A DNA stretch of 41,254 nt from a virus. The notes beneath the pieces are model-generated. The model made no database searches, was not told the DNA's origin, and worked only from the letters and a program-made list of their open reading frames with translations. Every line of letters begins with the position of its first letter. Position 1 is the first letter of the stretch. The position numbers were made by a program, and so were the translations under genes. This document shows, piece after piece, positions 8,106-19,000 of the stretch. The DNA lies in IMG/VR virus record IMGVR_UViG_3300000235_000008, positions 1-41,254 of that record; one strand, written 5' to 3'.

Positions 8106-8639
8106 ATGGCATCAAACACACTAGAAGAGTTAAAAAGAAGAGCATTACTCTTAGGAATAAAATCTACTGCTAAAGATACTGAAGAAGATATTTATGCAAA
8201 AATTAAGAAAGAATATTCCTTAGACAGTATTTTAGGATTTACGGATGAAGAACTAAAAAAAGTACTAATTGCTAAAAATTTAGAGAATGTTCATAAAAAA
8301 GTTAGAGTTAGTATCAGTTGTAATGATATAGGTAAAGCAGCACTACCTGCTAACGCAGGAGAATTTTATAGCTTTGGGAATGATACAACAGCAGAAACAA
8401 TTTCTGTATTTGTCCCTAATAGCACTGAAAGTTATCATATTCCTGTTTATATTTATGATATTATTAAAAATCAAAAAATTATAATTAATAGGGAAACAGG
8501 TAGAAGAAATGAATTTGGTATTGCTGTTGAAGAAATGGTTGAAAAGCCTAAGTACAATATTACGATACTTCCATCATTGACTACAAAAGAATTAAAGGAT
8601 TTAAAAGATATGCAAACAAAATCCCAAAATTATATTTAA
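8106..8639 (+). CDS. Head-associated hypothetical protein (N4 gp55 position)
   Basis: A 177-residue protein with ribosome-binding site AAAGGATAGATA. The N-terminal 60 residues contain two short helical units resembling SAP or HeH/LEM-type helices (LEELKRRALLLGIKSTAKDTEEDIYAKIKKEY, then FTDEELKKVLIAKNLEN), followed by a beta-rich middle (FYSFGNDTTAETISVFVPNST). It is the first gene after the capsid terminator. By order it corresponds to N4 gp55, so a head or neck component is likely. The HeH-like reading is tentative. Confidence 0.55.
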   Translation: MASNTLEELKRRALLLGIKSTAKDTEEDIYAKIKKEYSLDSILGFTDEELKKVLIAKNLENVHKKVRVSISCNDIGKAALPANAGEFYSFGNDTTAETISVFVPNSTESYHIPVYIYDIIKNQKIIINRETGRRNEFGIAVEEMVEKPKYNITILPSLTTKELKDLKDMQTKSQNYI

Positions 8640-8649
8640 AAGAGATTAA

Positions 8650-9639
8650 ATGGCTTACTGTACTTTACCTACAATTGACATAGATAATGTAACTAGTTCA
8701 TTTCCTAATATACCTATACCTAGTAGTAATCTTGAAAGTTATACAGATATCCTGAATACCTTAAATACAGCAGCTAATCCTATTGATGATAAGTTAGTAT
8801 CTACATTTGATAAAATATATACCTCTGTAGATAATAAAATTAAAGAGTTATTTAGTAGAGGGGTATTCACAGATGGGGATATGTCAAAGGTGTATCCTCA
8901 ACTAATGCAAGTTAGCTTAACCACAGCTTTAGAACAAGTACACAGAGAAGCTAATTTTAAACAGTCAAATATAGTAAAAGCTTATGAGATAGTAAAACTT
9001 CAACTAGAAACTTATCAAGCAGAAGTAACTGCTAAAGTAATTATTCCTTATTCTGCTGAAAAAGTTAAAAACGAATCTTTAAAAATGTTAGTAGATTCAG
9101 AGATTGCAAAAGTAACTCTTGAAAAAGTAATCCCTTATGAAGCACAGCTAAAGTGTAATCAATCTAATCTTATACTAGAACAAGCCATAGGAGAATCTTA
9201 TAAAAATGGTAATGGTATTTATTTGAATAGTATCTATGCTAAAGAAATAAATAAAATTCAAGAAGAAACTTTGAACCTAGAAAGGGCAGGAGTTACTATG
9301 AATATTACCAATGGTAATGGGAATATTTCAGATTCCGTACCTAGAACACAAGCTGAAATAAATAAAAAACAAGCAGAATTATATGCTACACAAAAAAAAT
9401 CTTATATTAATCAAGATAGAGAAAACTTTATGAAAATTGTACAAGGATACTATAATACAGCAGTTGTTGAAGAACCTGCCGCAGAATATCTTCTTCAATG
9501 TTTTCGTAGTGCTACTGCAGCTACTGACTCTCCAAATGGAGTAGATAATATGCTTAGACAATGGGGTTCATCTTTAGGATTCTCAGTAGATATTGGGCAC
9601 TATACTCCTAATTGTACTCCAATGTGTACTACTCCTTAA
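8650..9639 (+). CDS. Probable tail-tube protein (N4 gp54 position)
   Basis: A 329-residue protein, helical through most of its length (about residues 50-265, regular heptad-like hydrophobics with many K, E and Q), ending in a Cys-containing tail (YTPNCTPMCTTP). In N4 the gene two places after capsid, gp54, makes the tail tube of about 30 kDa, so size and place fit. A conserved-looking repeat ('KVIIPYSAEKVKNES' and 'KVIPYEAQLKCNQS', residues about 135-180) suggests an internal duplication. No sequence motif proves the function; assignment is by synteny and shape. Confidence 0.55.
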   Translation: MAYCTLPTIDIDNVTSSFPNIPIPSSNLESYTDILNTLNTAANPIDDKLVSTFDKIYTSVDNKIKELFSRGVFTDGDMSKVYPQLMQVSLTTALEQVHREANFKQSNIVKAYEIVKLQLETYQAEVTAKVIIPYSAEKVKNESLKMLVDSEIAKVTLEKVIPYEAQLKCNQSNLILEQAIGESYKNGNGIYLNSIYAKEINKIQEETLNLERAGVTMNITNGNGNISDSVPRTQAEINKKQAELYATQKKSYINQDRENFMKIVQGYYNTAVVEEPAAEYLLQCFRSATAATDSPNGVDNMLRQWGSSLGFSVDIGHYTPNCTPMCTTP

Positions 9640-9729
9640 AACCCTAATCTTTACGAATGTATGAACTAAAAACAGTTCGTGCTTTGTAGAGCTTCTAGGG
9701 ACTTACTTTTATATTAAAGGAATCAATTA
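9640..9729 (+). promoter_or_regulatory. 90-base leader with small hairpins
   Basis: A non-coding gap in an otherwise tightly packed late block. It holds nested short inverted repeats: ACGAA with TTCGT, and inside them GAACT with AGTTC around an AAAAAC loop (9652-9681), followed by a purine-rich ribosome-binding site (AAAGGAATC) for the gene at 9730. It could be a weak attenuator or an RNA processing site. No clear promoter boxes are visible. Confidence 0.3.
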
Positions 9730-10206
9730 ATGCTAGTCCTTAGAAAAAAGACTGCTCTTAAAAAAGATATCACAAAAGCTATAAGATATATCCTAGATAA
9801 TCACATATGGGATAAAGAGGGTATTGCATTGTATATTAGGAGCATGAGAGTATCAATGAAAAATAACTTAGCTTTTACTTACATAGCTGATAATAAAGCT
9901 GTATATTTTATATATTTAAGAGAAACAACTCCAACAATAATTGAAATAGTATCTTTGATAAAAGTATGCAAAAAAGCACCATTCATGAGTTTATTAAAGA
10001 TTAATTATTTATTACTACAAGAATATACTTATATTAAATATTCCCCACCATTGTTAACAAATAATAAATATGATTTTATAGGAGCTAAGTACTTTACTTC
10101 TGATAGTCTATTTAAGTATAAAAATAATAAGCAAAGGCATATTATAACAAAACCAAATGTCATAAGAGAAATATCTTATCTATTCCCTGAATTAATAGAG
10201 AAATAA
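9730..10206 (+). CDS. Hypothetical protein, possibly acetyltransferase-like fold
   Basis: A 158-residue basic protein. A central beta-alpha pattern (AFTYIADNKAVYFIYLRETTPTIIEIVSLIKVCKKAPFMSLLKIN) is loosely reminiscent of the GNAT fold, but the acetyl-CoA loop (R/Q-x-x-G-x-G/A) is not evident. There is no transmembrane segment. It lies between the tube-like gene and the 812-residue gene and has no obvious N4 counterpart at that position by size, so it looks like an insertion into the conserved late order. Function unknown. Confidence 0.4.
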   Translation: MLVLRKKTALKKDITKAIRYILDNHIWDKEGIALYIRSMRVSMKNNLAFTYIADNKAVYFIYLRETTPTIIEIVSLIKVCKKAPFMSLLKINYLLLQEYTYIKYSPPLLTNNKYDFIGAKYFTSDSLFKYKNNKQRHIITKPNVIREISYLFPELIEK

Positions 10207-10208
10207 AA

Positions 10209-12647
10209 ATGGCAATAGCATTTGGTTTTCTTTGGCAAGTAGTTGTAAATGTGTTTGAAGAAGTATTTAGTTGGTTTGGTATTGAAGATACTTCAGTTGT
10301 GACTAATTATAAATCTGTATCTCAGTTAGGGGCTAATAGGGAGTATCATATATTTAGTGATGGAATTAGAAATATATTAAACGAAAATAAAGATTTAACA
10401 GTTAATCATCTCATAGATTTAGAATTATACCAAAATGTACCCTTTAAAGTAAGAAGATATTTAAAATATTGTGCTAAAAATTTACCTAATGCTTTACCTA
10501 GTGCAGGAATTGAAAAAGTGCTAACAGATGATGATAAAACACAACTTAAAAATTATATACATGATAATTCTATATTAGTACTCCCTAATGATATAAACTC
10601 TGTTAAATTAACCAAAAAGAAGAGAACTTCTTTATCAGTACCAATAATGATGTGTGATAAATATGCAAGACTTACAGGATTAGCAGTCATAGAGAAAATA
10701 TATGGTGCTTCATGGTTCTATATGCAAAACTATAATTTACAAGGGAATCAAGTGATTCCTTATGCTAATCCCCCTACACAAGTACTCTATAATGGTAATA
10801 CTTATCCAGTTCAAAGAGAAGTGTTTGGTGGGGAGTTTTTACTAGACTATGATTATAGCTACGATGCTAATAACAGTAGGTGGGTGGTTTCACTTCGCTT
10901 TCCTGAAATATTTTTTGGGTACTTAGATACACCAATAGAAGAAGAAAAAACTGAAAATTATTTAATTAAAGACACATTAACTCAATTTCAAATGGATACA
11001 TTTTATGATACAGTAGATTATACTAGTACTGAATATTTAGTACTAGAATATACAGTAGTAAAAGAAATTAAAGGTGGGGATAAATATACAAACCATTCTA
11101 TCAATGGGACAACAGGCGAAATAACTTATAATAATGCTACCTATATTTCTTATTTATTAATTCCTTTTACCTCTAGCATGAATACAGGATATAGTGTTTT
11201 AGATAACTTTGAACCACCTACAAGTTATGATAATTTTTTCCCTGTATTACCACTTTACCAAGATAAAATATCTGTTTTATCTATGCTTACAGATAGTAAT
11301 CCACTAGTAGTACAGATAGCTAAAAGATATAAAAAAGCATTGAGAATAATAGATATAGATTTAGCAGATATATCAAATGGAATGTTATCTACTGTCTATA
11401 TAGATAAACAGATAGCCAAGGCTGAAACACAAGCAGAAAGAGATAATTTAGATAAGCAAAAAGAAGCTATACCTGATATAACAAATATTTTTTTACTCTT
11501 TGGATTTAAGTTTGACAAATATACAGAAGTAGTGTCTAATGGTTTATATTGGACTTTTAAAAGCCTAACTAGTAACCTGCAAGAAGATTTAGAATATGTA
11601 TTCTCCACAGGAAGTGAATATAATGTTAGAATGAAAGTAGATAAAATAGAAGCTACACATTTAACAAATATATCCCTTGATGGGGGATTGACTGTAATAG
11701 GACAATTAAAAAGAAAACATTATCATATCATAGATAAAGATGCAAAAACATTAACTGTGTATAAATTCTTATACTTACAACATAGTATATATGATGAATA
11801 CCATGTGGATAGAGTAGTAGTAACTAATCCCCAAATAAAACAACTAATTATAGGTAATCCTGATAAGAATAATAACAATACTTATTTTTTAGAGTATAAC
11901 TTAAAAGATAATCCTGAAGTATTTTATATTCCAATGAATTATCCATGGATGAAAGAAAGTATTTCTTTATTTGATGTAACACAGGCTTTTAACGATACAT
12001 TTCTTATGGAAACAGTTTTCTCACATACAACTTATTTAGCATGGTATCAAACTCCTGAATTTGCTAACTTTATACAAGTGGTAAGCATCATTATACTTAT
12101 AGTAGTTACAATATATACCTTAGGGACTGCAACTACATTTGTTGCAGGATTATTAGAAGTAGCTACTAATTTAGCTATATCTTATGCTATAAGAGAGATA
12201 GTAGCTCTTATAGATAACCCCTTACTTAAAGTATTAGTAGCTATTACTTTAAGTGCAGTTTCAGGGCAAATAGATGCTGAAGCAGTATTAGCAGGGTCAT
12301 TACCTGATATAGCATTACTAGCAACTGAAGCAAGTAAAACATACATGAATGCTAAAACTGAAATTGGATTAAAAAAAATAAATAAAGATTTAGAACAGTA
12401 TAATATTCTTATAACTAAAAAAGAGATGAATGATGCTGTGGTTATGTTACAGAATAATGGATACTTAGCAGACTCTGTATCAACAGACCCTATAAGAATG
12501 CTTACTGCAAGTACTATATACACTCATTTAAAAGATAATGGGTATGAAGATTATGATACCTTTATGAGCAGAACAAAAAGTTTACCGTTACTATTACCTA
12601 TGATAAGTGTTGGAGATATTATTGATACAACCATGATTAAAAAATAG
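10209..12647 (+). CDS. Large virion protein with hydrophobic region (N4 gp53 position)
   Basis: An 812-residue protein beginning three bases after the previous stop. Residues 1-600 are mixed, with many Tyr/Phe/Trp residues and beta-type patterns. Residues about 618-690 form a markedly hydrophobic region (FIQVVSIIILIVVTIYTLG, then FVAGLLEVATNLAISYAI, then LKVLVAITLSAVSGQ), capable of two or three membrane helices. By size and order it matches N4 gp53, a virion protein of about 95 kDa. Unlike the three genes after it, it contains cysteines. A neck, connector or ejection-pore function is inferred from position and the hydrophobic segment. Confidence 0.55.
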   Translation: MAIAFGFLWQVVVNVFEEVFSWFGIEDTSVVTNYKSVSQLGANREYHIFSDGIRNILNENKDLTVNHLIDLELYQNVPFKVRRYLKYCAKNLPNALPSAGIEKVLTDDDKTQLKNYIHDNSILVLPNDINSVKLTKKKRTSLSVPIMMCDKYARLTGLAVIEKIYGASWFYMQNYNLQGNQVIPYANPPTQVLYNGNTYPVQREVFGGEFLLDYDYSYDANNSRWVVSLRFPEIFFGYLDTPIEEEKTENYLIKDTLTQFQMDTFYDTVDYTSTEYLVLEYTVVKEIKGGDKYTNHSINGTTGEITYNNATYISYLLIPFTSSMNTGYSVLDNFEPPTSYDNFFPVLPLYQDKISVLSMLTDSNPLVVQIAKRYKKALRIIDIDLADISNGMLSTVYIDKQIAKAETQAERDNLDKQKEAIPDITNIFLLFGFKFDKYTEVVSNGLYWTFKSLTSNLQEDLEYVFSTGSEYNVRMKVDKIEATHLTNISLDGGLTVIGQLKRKHYHIIDKDAKTLTVYKFLYLQHSIYDEYHVDRVVVTNPQIKQLIIGNPDKNNNNTYFLEYNLKDNPEVFYIPMNYPWMKESISLFDVTQAFNDTFLMETVFSHTTYLAWYQTPEFANFIQVVSIIILIVVTIYTLGTATTFVAGLLEVATNLAISYAIREIVALIDNPLLKVLVAITLSAVSGQIDAEAVLAGSLPDIALLATEASKTYMNAKTEIGLKKINKDLEQYNILITKKEMNDAVVMLQNNGYLADSVSTDPIRMLTASTIYTHLKDNGYEDYDTFMSRTKSLPLLLPMISVGDIIDTTMIKK

Positions 12648-12687
12648 TATAATCTTTTAAATAAATTAAATTTAAAGGAAGTATATT

Positions 12688-13050
12688 ATGGCAGATACAT
12701 CAAATTATAACCCTTGGACAAGCAACGCCATGTTTGGTGGTGGAACAACTGACCCTAAAACAGGAGTAACACAAACAAATAATGGGTGGATGACATCAGG
12801 GTTAGGAGTTCTCTCTGATATTTATGGGATGTGGTTACAAAGAGAAAATATGAGAGCTATGAAACAACAGATAGCTAATCAAACTGCATTAGCAAGAACT
12901 AATCTCTACAACCAAGCAAAACAGATAAATGAGCAAAGAGATAATACTATGAAATCAAGTATGTTCCTTGATGGAAGTACAAGAGAACAAATAGACAATA
13001 AATTGAATAGTAAAGAGTATAACGACAGTAGATATAGAGGTACATTTTAA
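12688..13050 (+). CDS. Small ejection-type internal virion protein (N4 gp52 position)
   Basis: A 120-residue protein with ribosome-binding site AAAGGAAG. The N-terminal 40 residues are Gly/Asn/Thr-rich, followed by an amphipathic helix (residues about 50-100, WLQRENMRAMKQQIANQTAL). N4 gp52, in the same place, is a protein of about 16 kDa ejected with the polymerase. Like the 999-residue and 4,470-residue proteins that follow, it contains no cysteine. Its stop overlaps the next start (TAATG), so it is translationally coupled to the next gene. Confidence 0.6.
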   Translation: MADTSNYNPWTSNAMFGGGTTDPKTGVTQTNNGWMTSGLGVLSDIYGMWLQRENMRAMKQQIANQTALARTNLYNQAKQINEQRDNTMKSSMFLDGSTREQIDNKLNSKEYNDSRYRGTF

Positions 13051-16049
13051 TGGCTAAAAATACAATCACATGGAAAGATGTAGCACTAAATCCTACTGCG
13101 GTAGATATGACTAGTGCTATTAACAGTCAAGGTGTTTTTGGGCAAATGTTAGCAAATGAAGCACAAAAGATTGGTGCTAATAATCTTGCAAATTCAGAGA
13201 GTATTAGAAAAGCATTACATACTTTACAGCAAAAGCAAGTTATAAAAGAAAGCTTACCTCAATATAGTTATAATAATGCCACAGTAGGAGTGATACCAAA
13301 TCCTTATCAAGGTGGGCTGGTTACACAACAATATGCTCAACCAAGTATTCAAACTAGTGCTACTACTCTTAATAATAATCCTTTACCTATAAATGAGCAA
13401 GGACAAACTATCCCTGATGAAGTATGGGCAAAAGCAGGAATATTACCACAAAAAAGTACTAATAGCGCTCCATCAAGATATATGTTAGAAGTAGATGAAA
13501 TAATGCAAAATCCATCTGCAAGAGCTTTTAGCATGAATACAGGAAATGCTATTCCTGAAGATTTCTCAGGGTTAGTAAATAATTTAGTGAATCCATACAG
13601 ACCTGAATTTGAAGCTAATAGTCCCCTAAGCATCACACCAATGAATGATAAAATCACAGGGGGAAATGTAGCTACTTTGAGAAATGGTGAAGGAATATTC
13701 CCTTTAGATAATATGGTACAAAATGGTATTGATAGTGGTGTAGGTAACCGTCCCCCTAGTACTACCACAAATACTTCTACTAATGCTATCTCTCCTACTG
13801 CAAATAGAAACTTGACAAATAAGATTACATCCTTAACAGGAGCTATATCAGGTGGACATATCACAACTAAAAGAGGAAATAAACTTTTCGTAGTTAATAA
13901 TAATATTGGAGCAACTGCAAACAGTACAGTAAAAGAATTAGGAGCAGATGGATTAGCTATGGTATTTCGAGCATTAGAGAATCCTAGTGGTGTTAAAGAA
14001 GGTGCTAACCAAGGTAATAAGCATACTCCACTGCAAGATTATCAGGTACTTGAGAGTACATATAAAGGTATAGAAACACAGTATAATAATAAGCATAAAG
14101 GTCAAACTCCATTTAGAAAACTACCTATTCCTGAACAACTTAAAGTAGCAATAGCTGCTCACGGAATAAAAGATACAGACACAGCAGCTGTATCTTGGAG
14201 TAAGTGGAAAGGTGGAGGAGAAGTAGAGCGATTAGCAAAAACTAATTCCTTATCTTCATCAAGTATTAATGGGATGTTGTACAATATTGGTAAAGAGGAA
14301 ACTGCTAAGTTAAGAAAAAAGTATGGGAGTAAAATTCCTCAAATAGCAATTTATAATGCTGATGTTCAAGTAAGTGCAAGAAAGATAAATAACACTTTAA
14401 AAGCTAAGCCTAGCATACCTGATACTATCTCAGATAATTCAACTACTGAACAAGAAGTATATAACCCTAATCAGCAAGGTGCAATAGGTACTAACAATAT
14501 TGTTCAAGAGGGAAGAATTATTCCATCTAGCCAACAACAACAACTACCTCAACAGCAACAACAACTACCTCAACAGCAACTACAACCTGATTTAGGTGTT
14601 CCTATTAGTAATAACCAACTCCCTCAACAAGAGATGATAGCTCCTTATCAAGCACCTGTATTTGACCGAAGTAATTCTGTGTATGGTGTTCATGCTAACC
14701 CAATAATAGGAACGACTAAAGATGTAAATGGAATAGTACAACCAATAGTAAATACTCCTGATAAAGTATTTCTTCCTAAGTTGATTAGTCCTTATGAAAT
14801 GGCTGAAATATACAAAAGTAAAGGTATAGGTTTAACAGCTGACTCCATAGAAGATTTTGGAAAAACTTACCAAGACTTGTATGATAAACAACATTTAGCC
14901 GCAAGTACAGCAAGTAATACTTTAACTAAAAGTGTTAATGATACAAATATTAATGCTGCTGTGGAAGCTAATAATACTTTAAGAACAAAGGCACAAATAG
15001 CTCCGCAGAATGCACAGAATATTACAAATGATAAAAGAGTAACAGCAGAGATAAAAAGTGATAAACAGGAGTATGACTTTAAGAACAAAGTATATAAGGA
15101 TAATCAAAAAGTAATTAAAGATGCTACAAATAGAACTACTAAAGAATATAATGCAGCTATTGACACTAACAATAGCATTCTTACTGAGACTATAAAAGAA
15201 ATGAAGAATTCTTATATAGCATATAATCAAAAAGCATTTACAGTTAATGCTGAAAGTTTAAGTAAAACGCAAACAGTAAGTACAAAAACAAAAGTATCAG
15301 GAGACCCTTTAATACAATCTAAAGCAATGTTAAATAAAATAGCTGAGGGGATTAAAGCAACAGATACTGTTGATTTAGATTTTCATGAACTAAAAGAATC
15401 TAAAGCAGCATATGATAAATTAGGTAAAGCATTAGGTGTAAATTTAAAATACTTAGATAAAGAGGGTATTCCTAAAGTAGGAGAATCTGACTATACAAAA
15501 GTAGGTAGAATGCTTGGAGTTAAAGGCACATACACAATAGATAAAATAATTAATACCTTTGTAGCAGATGCTACACATGGAAAAGGTAAATATAACACGA
15601 GAGTAATAAGAGATATTACACCTGCTAACCTAAAAATATTATCAGGATTAATAAAATATCAGAATCCTAATTTTAGTTTAGAGCAAGTACAATCAAAATT
15701 AACTTCTCTAATACCCTCTTTATCTTCACGACCTACATCTTTACAAGTTGGTAAATTAAATATAGATAGACTTGATATACTTTTCGGAAAAGGTTCACAA
15801 GGTGTTTACAAATACCTAGATGCAGAAGATAAAACTAGATTTAATTCACTATTTAAAAGTCTTTCTTCAGAATATGAAGAGTATGCAAAAGATATGGCAG
15901 TATATAAAAGAAGTGACAATAAAAATAATGTTAACAATCTTTTAGATAGTTTAAAAGAAATTTTAAATAATAATGCTACTTTTAAAATGAAAGCAAGAAT
16001 AAATAGACATAAAAGTGAAATAAAAACAAATAATAGTTTAAGAAAGTAA
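13050..16049 (+). CDS. Internal (ejected) virion protein, 999 aa (N4 gp51 position)
   Basis: The start overlaps the preceding stop (TAATG). N-terminal 230 residues are Asn/Gln/Pro-rich and low in order. Residues about 255-450 look globular, with a segment of the kind seen in muramidase-like or peptidase cores (ITTKRGNKLFVVN, then LPIPEQLKVAIAAHGI), though no catalytic set is certain. Residues 495-513 are a Gln/Leu/Pro tandem repeat. Residues 620-720 are helical with N, K and T, and the C-terminus is basic. It contains no cysteine. By position it equals N4 gp51, ejected with the virion RNA polymerase, so a role in the ejection channel or polymerase delivery is inferred. Confidence 0.6.
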   Translation: MAKNTITWKDVALNPTAVDMTSAINSQGVFGQMLANEAQKIGANNLANSESIRKALHTLQQKQVIKESLPQYSYNNATVGVIPNPYQGGLVTQQYAQPSIQTSATTLNNNPLPINEQGQTIPDEVWAKAGILPQKSTNSAPSRYMLEVDEIMQNPSARAFSMNTGNAIPEDFSGLVNNLVNPYRPEFEANSPLSITPMNDKITGGNVATLRNGEGIFPLDNMVQNGIDSGVGNRPPSTTTNTSTNAISPTANRNLTNKITSLTGAISGGHITTKRGNKLFVVNNNIGATANSTVKELGADGLAMVFRALENPSGVKEGANQGNKHTPLQDYQVLESTYKGIETQYNNKHKGQTPFRKLPIPEQLKVAIAAHGIKDTDTAAVSWSKWKGGGEVERLAKTNSLSSSSINGMLYNIGKEETAKLRKKYGSKIPQIAIYNADVQVSARKINNTLKAKPSIPDTISDNSTTEQEVYNPNQQGAIGTNNIVQEGRIIPSSQQQQLPQQQQQLPQQQLQPDLGVPISNNQLPQQEMIAPYQAPVFDRSNSVYGVHANPIIGTTKDVNGIVQPIVNTPDKVFLPKLISPYEMAEIYKSKGIGLTADSIEDFGKTYQDLYDKQHLAASTASNTLTKSVNDTNINAAVEANNTLRTKAQIAPQNAQNITNDKRVTAEIKSDKQEYDFKNKVYKDNQKVIKDATNRTTKEYNAAIDTNNSILTETIKEMKNSYIAYNQKAFTVNAESLSKTQTVSTKTKVSGDPLIQSKAMLNKIAEGIKATDTVDLDFHELKESKAAYDKLGKALGVNLKYLDKEGIPKVGESDYTKVGRMLGVKGTYTIDKIINTFVADATHGKGKYNTRVIRDITPANLKILSGLIKYQNPNFSLEQVQSKLTSLIPSLSSRPTSLQVGKLNIDRLDILFGKGSQGVYKYLDAEDKTRFNSLFKSLSSEYEEYAKDMAVYKRSDNKNNVNNLLDSLKEILNNNATFKMKARINRHKSEIKTNNSLRK
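14532..14588 (+). repeat. In-frame tandem repeat coding Gln-rich QQQQLP units
   Basis: Three adjoining units of 18, 21 and 18 bases (CAA/CAG runs ending CTACCT) encode residues 495-513 as QQQQLP, QQQQQLP and QQQLQP inside the 999-residue virion protein. The reading frame is kept by units of multiples of three. Such tracts usually form flexible linkers and vary in copy number between relatives. Confidence 0.85.
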
Positions 16050-16059
16050 AGGATGGATA

Positions 16060-19000
16060 ATGGCAGAAATCACAGAACTAATAACAGATACCCCTAACTT
16101 AGAATTTGATGATAGGCATCTTCAAGTACTAAAACCTGGGCAATCTTTTAAAGCTAATACCTATGAAACTTTACCTAATAGTAACGAATTATTAAGTATA
16201 GAAAATAAAGAATTACGACAGTACCTTTTAGAAAATGGAGTTAGTGAAGCAGAGTTAACTACCCTTAGAGATAAGGCAAGACTTAACTTTATAGATTATG
16301 AGAATAGGGTAGGTGGTACTCTTAATAATGCAGAAGGAATTGCTTCCATAGGGGGAAGTGGTTATTATACATACAAAGGTTCGTACACTAACCCAGCATT
16401 AATAAAAAAGCAAGAAAATCTTTTAAATGCTCTTGAACAAAAGAATGATAGTTTGGGATTAAAGGTTGCTAAATTATCCAAAGAGTATCAACTAAATAAA
16501 GAAGGAGCAAATAAGTATAAAGAGAAAGATACACTACTATATCCTGATGGTGTAGGAAGAGCAGTAAATACTGTTCTATCAGGGGCTGTTAAGCTAGGTG
16601 ATTCTACTTTGAGTACTTTTCTCCCTGATGCTTTATATGCTCAAACACCAACACAAAATATTGATAAATATTTTGGTAGAACTGAAGAAGTTAAACATGA
16701 CGATTATCAACTAAATGTTGCTACAACTAAACTTCTTGATGGGGATATTACAGGAGCTATTAGTTCAGGTACAGGTGCAGCATTAACTACTACAATGCAC
16801 TCATTACCTGATATTGCTTTAATAGGTACAGGAGTAGGAGCATTAACTAAAGTAGGAAGAGCTACACAAATACTAAAAGCTTACAAAGAGGGTAAGTTAT
16901 GGGCAACTTTAGGTATGGCTAATGAAGCTAAGAAAGTACTTGAAACAGCTACTATTGCTAACAAAGTAGCTACAACAGTAGCAAATAATGCAGGGTTACT
17001 AGTGTATGCTACAAAAGATACTGACAGAAAATTAGGTGAAAGACAAGCTAATAATGGCTATGAGAGTATCTCACCGTTAGAAAGAGGGTTGGTTTTTGCA
17101 GAATCTGTATTTTCAGGATATTTAGAAAAGTTTGCCTTTGATAAAGTATTAAGTCCTATGGACTTTAAAGGTATGCACGAACTATTTAATAGTGTACCTG
17201 CTAGTATGAAAGAGGGGTTACTTAAAGAAACACTAAAAACAAATGCTTTATTAGGAAAAGCTTTATTAGAAGTACCTAAAGCAGCAATAGTAGAGGGTGG
17301 ACAAGAAGCATTACAAACATACACAGAACTATTATCAACTAATGCAGGTACTAAAGTTGGTATGCCAACAGATGAAGAATTAAAATTTGAAATAGCTAAA
17401 GGTGCATTAACAGGTGCATTGGGTGGTGGTGCTATGAGATTTGGTGGAAGCCTTGTATCTCAAACATTAGATGGGTTAGATGCTACTGCTAGTAATATTG
17501 TAGGAGGTATAAAAAATGTATTTACTTCTAAAGATAATCAAGAGGATAATGATTTAAATGCTAGTAGCAATATAAACGAAGATATTCAACCTAGTAGTGA
17601 TAGTTATGCAGGGCTTAATAAATATGTTGTAGATGAAGTAGATACAGAGGGTAATAGTAATCAAAAAATAAGTTTACAAAGTATCTATATGCCTGAACAA
17701 GGTACAGAGTTATCTGCTAGAGTAAAATCAGTTGAAAGCATATTAAATGAAGTACATATGTCAGATATGCTTCCAACTGCTGAAGATTCTTTTGCAACTT
17801 TAACTTCTAGTTTAAAGAAAAATAAAGATATTCCTAGAAGTGAAAAACTAGCACAAGTTAATGATTTTATAGACAATACATTACCAATACTTAAAGGAAG
17901 TTCATATATCAATATAACAGATAGACTAAGAAAAGCTATCACAAACTTAACTAATGAGCCAAGTAGTGTAGATTCTATCACTTCTGTTGAGAGCCTTACA
18001 GATTTTAAAAATACAATAGAAAGTATTTATGCTAAAGAAAAAAAGGATATAAAATCACATTCTGAAGTAACAGAATCAGTTAATGTTATCAAAGAAGCTC
18101 TGCAAGAGTTAATAGAGAATGATAAAAAAATTAATAATGAAAATTCTTCTTTTACTAACATTGATACTAATAAATTTTTAACAAGAGCAGAGAGTATCGA
18201 CCGTGAAACATTTGATGATATCTATGGAAATATTGATAATGGGGATAATACTAATACTAATAGTGAAGATGATGAAGTAGCTCCTAGCTTTGATAAGACA
18301 AAGAGTACTATTAAAGAAGATAAATCAAAAGGAAAAAATAAATTTAAATCTTTGCTAGACACTGCTAAAGATATAGTCTATGGAAGTAATGATAAATCTT
18401 TTAAAGGAACTAGAGAGTATTTAAAAGAAGCTAAATTATACAAAGCATTAAAAACTCCTAATAATTCTGACATTAAAAAATTTAATACTACTACAAAAGA
18501 ATTACATAATTTTAGAAATAAAATGAATGAAAAATTAAAGATGTATCAAGCATTGCAAAGTAAAGCTACTGATACAAATAAAATTATTGCTTTTAAATAT
18601 GGTTATGAAAATAATTTAGCTAATATTACCGAAGAAAAAGAAGTAGAAAATACTAAAGAAAATATAGCACAGTTAAGAGAAGAGGGGTATAACTATATTT
18701 TACCTAAGTATAAAAATGGTAATGGTAGCCAAGCCCTTATTGATAGAGTCTCTCGTGAAATAAGCTACTTGGATGGTTTTATAAAGAGATTTAGTGAAGT
18801 TAATAATGTAGAAGTAAAAGATACTAAAGATGAAGTAGAAGATACCATTGCTGAAAGTAAGGTTGATAATAAGGAAGATACTAAAGATACTAAAGATACT
18901 AAAGATACTAAAGATACTAAAGATACTAAAGATACTTCCAATGAGCAAAAAATTATTAAAGATACTAAAGATGAAGTAAAAGATACTAAAGATGAAGTAA

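Noticed and set aside
13349-13864. 171-residue reverse frame within the 999 aa gene
   Set aside because: Shadow of a real coding gene on the other strand; no ribosome-binding site and no neighbours on that strand.
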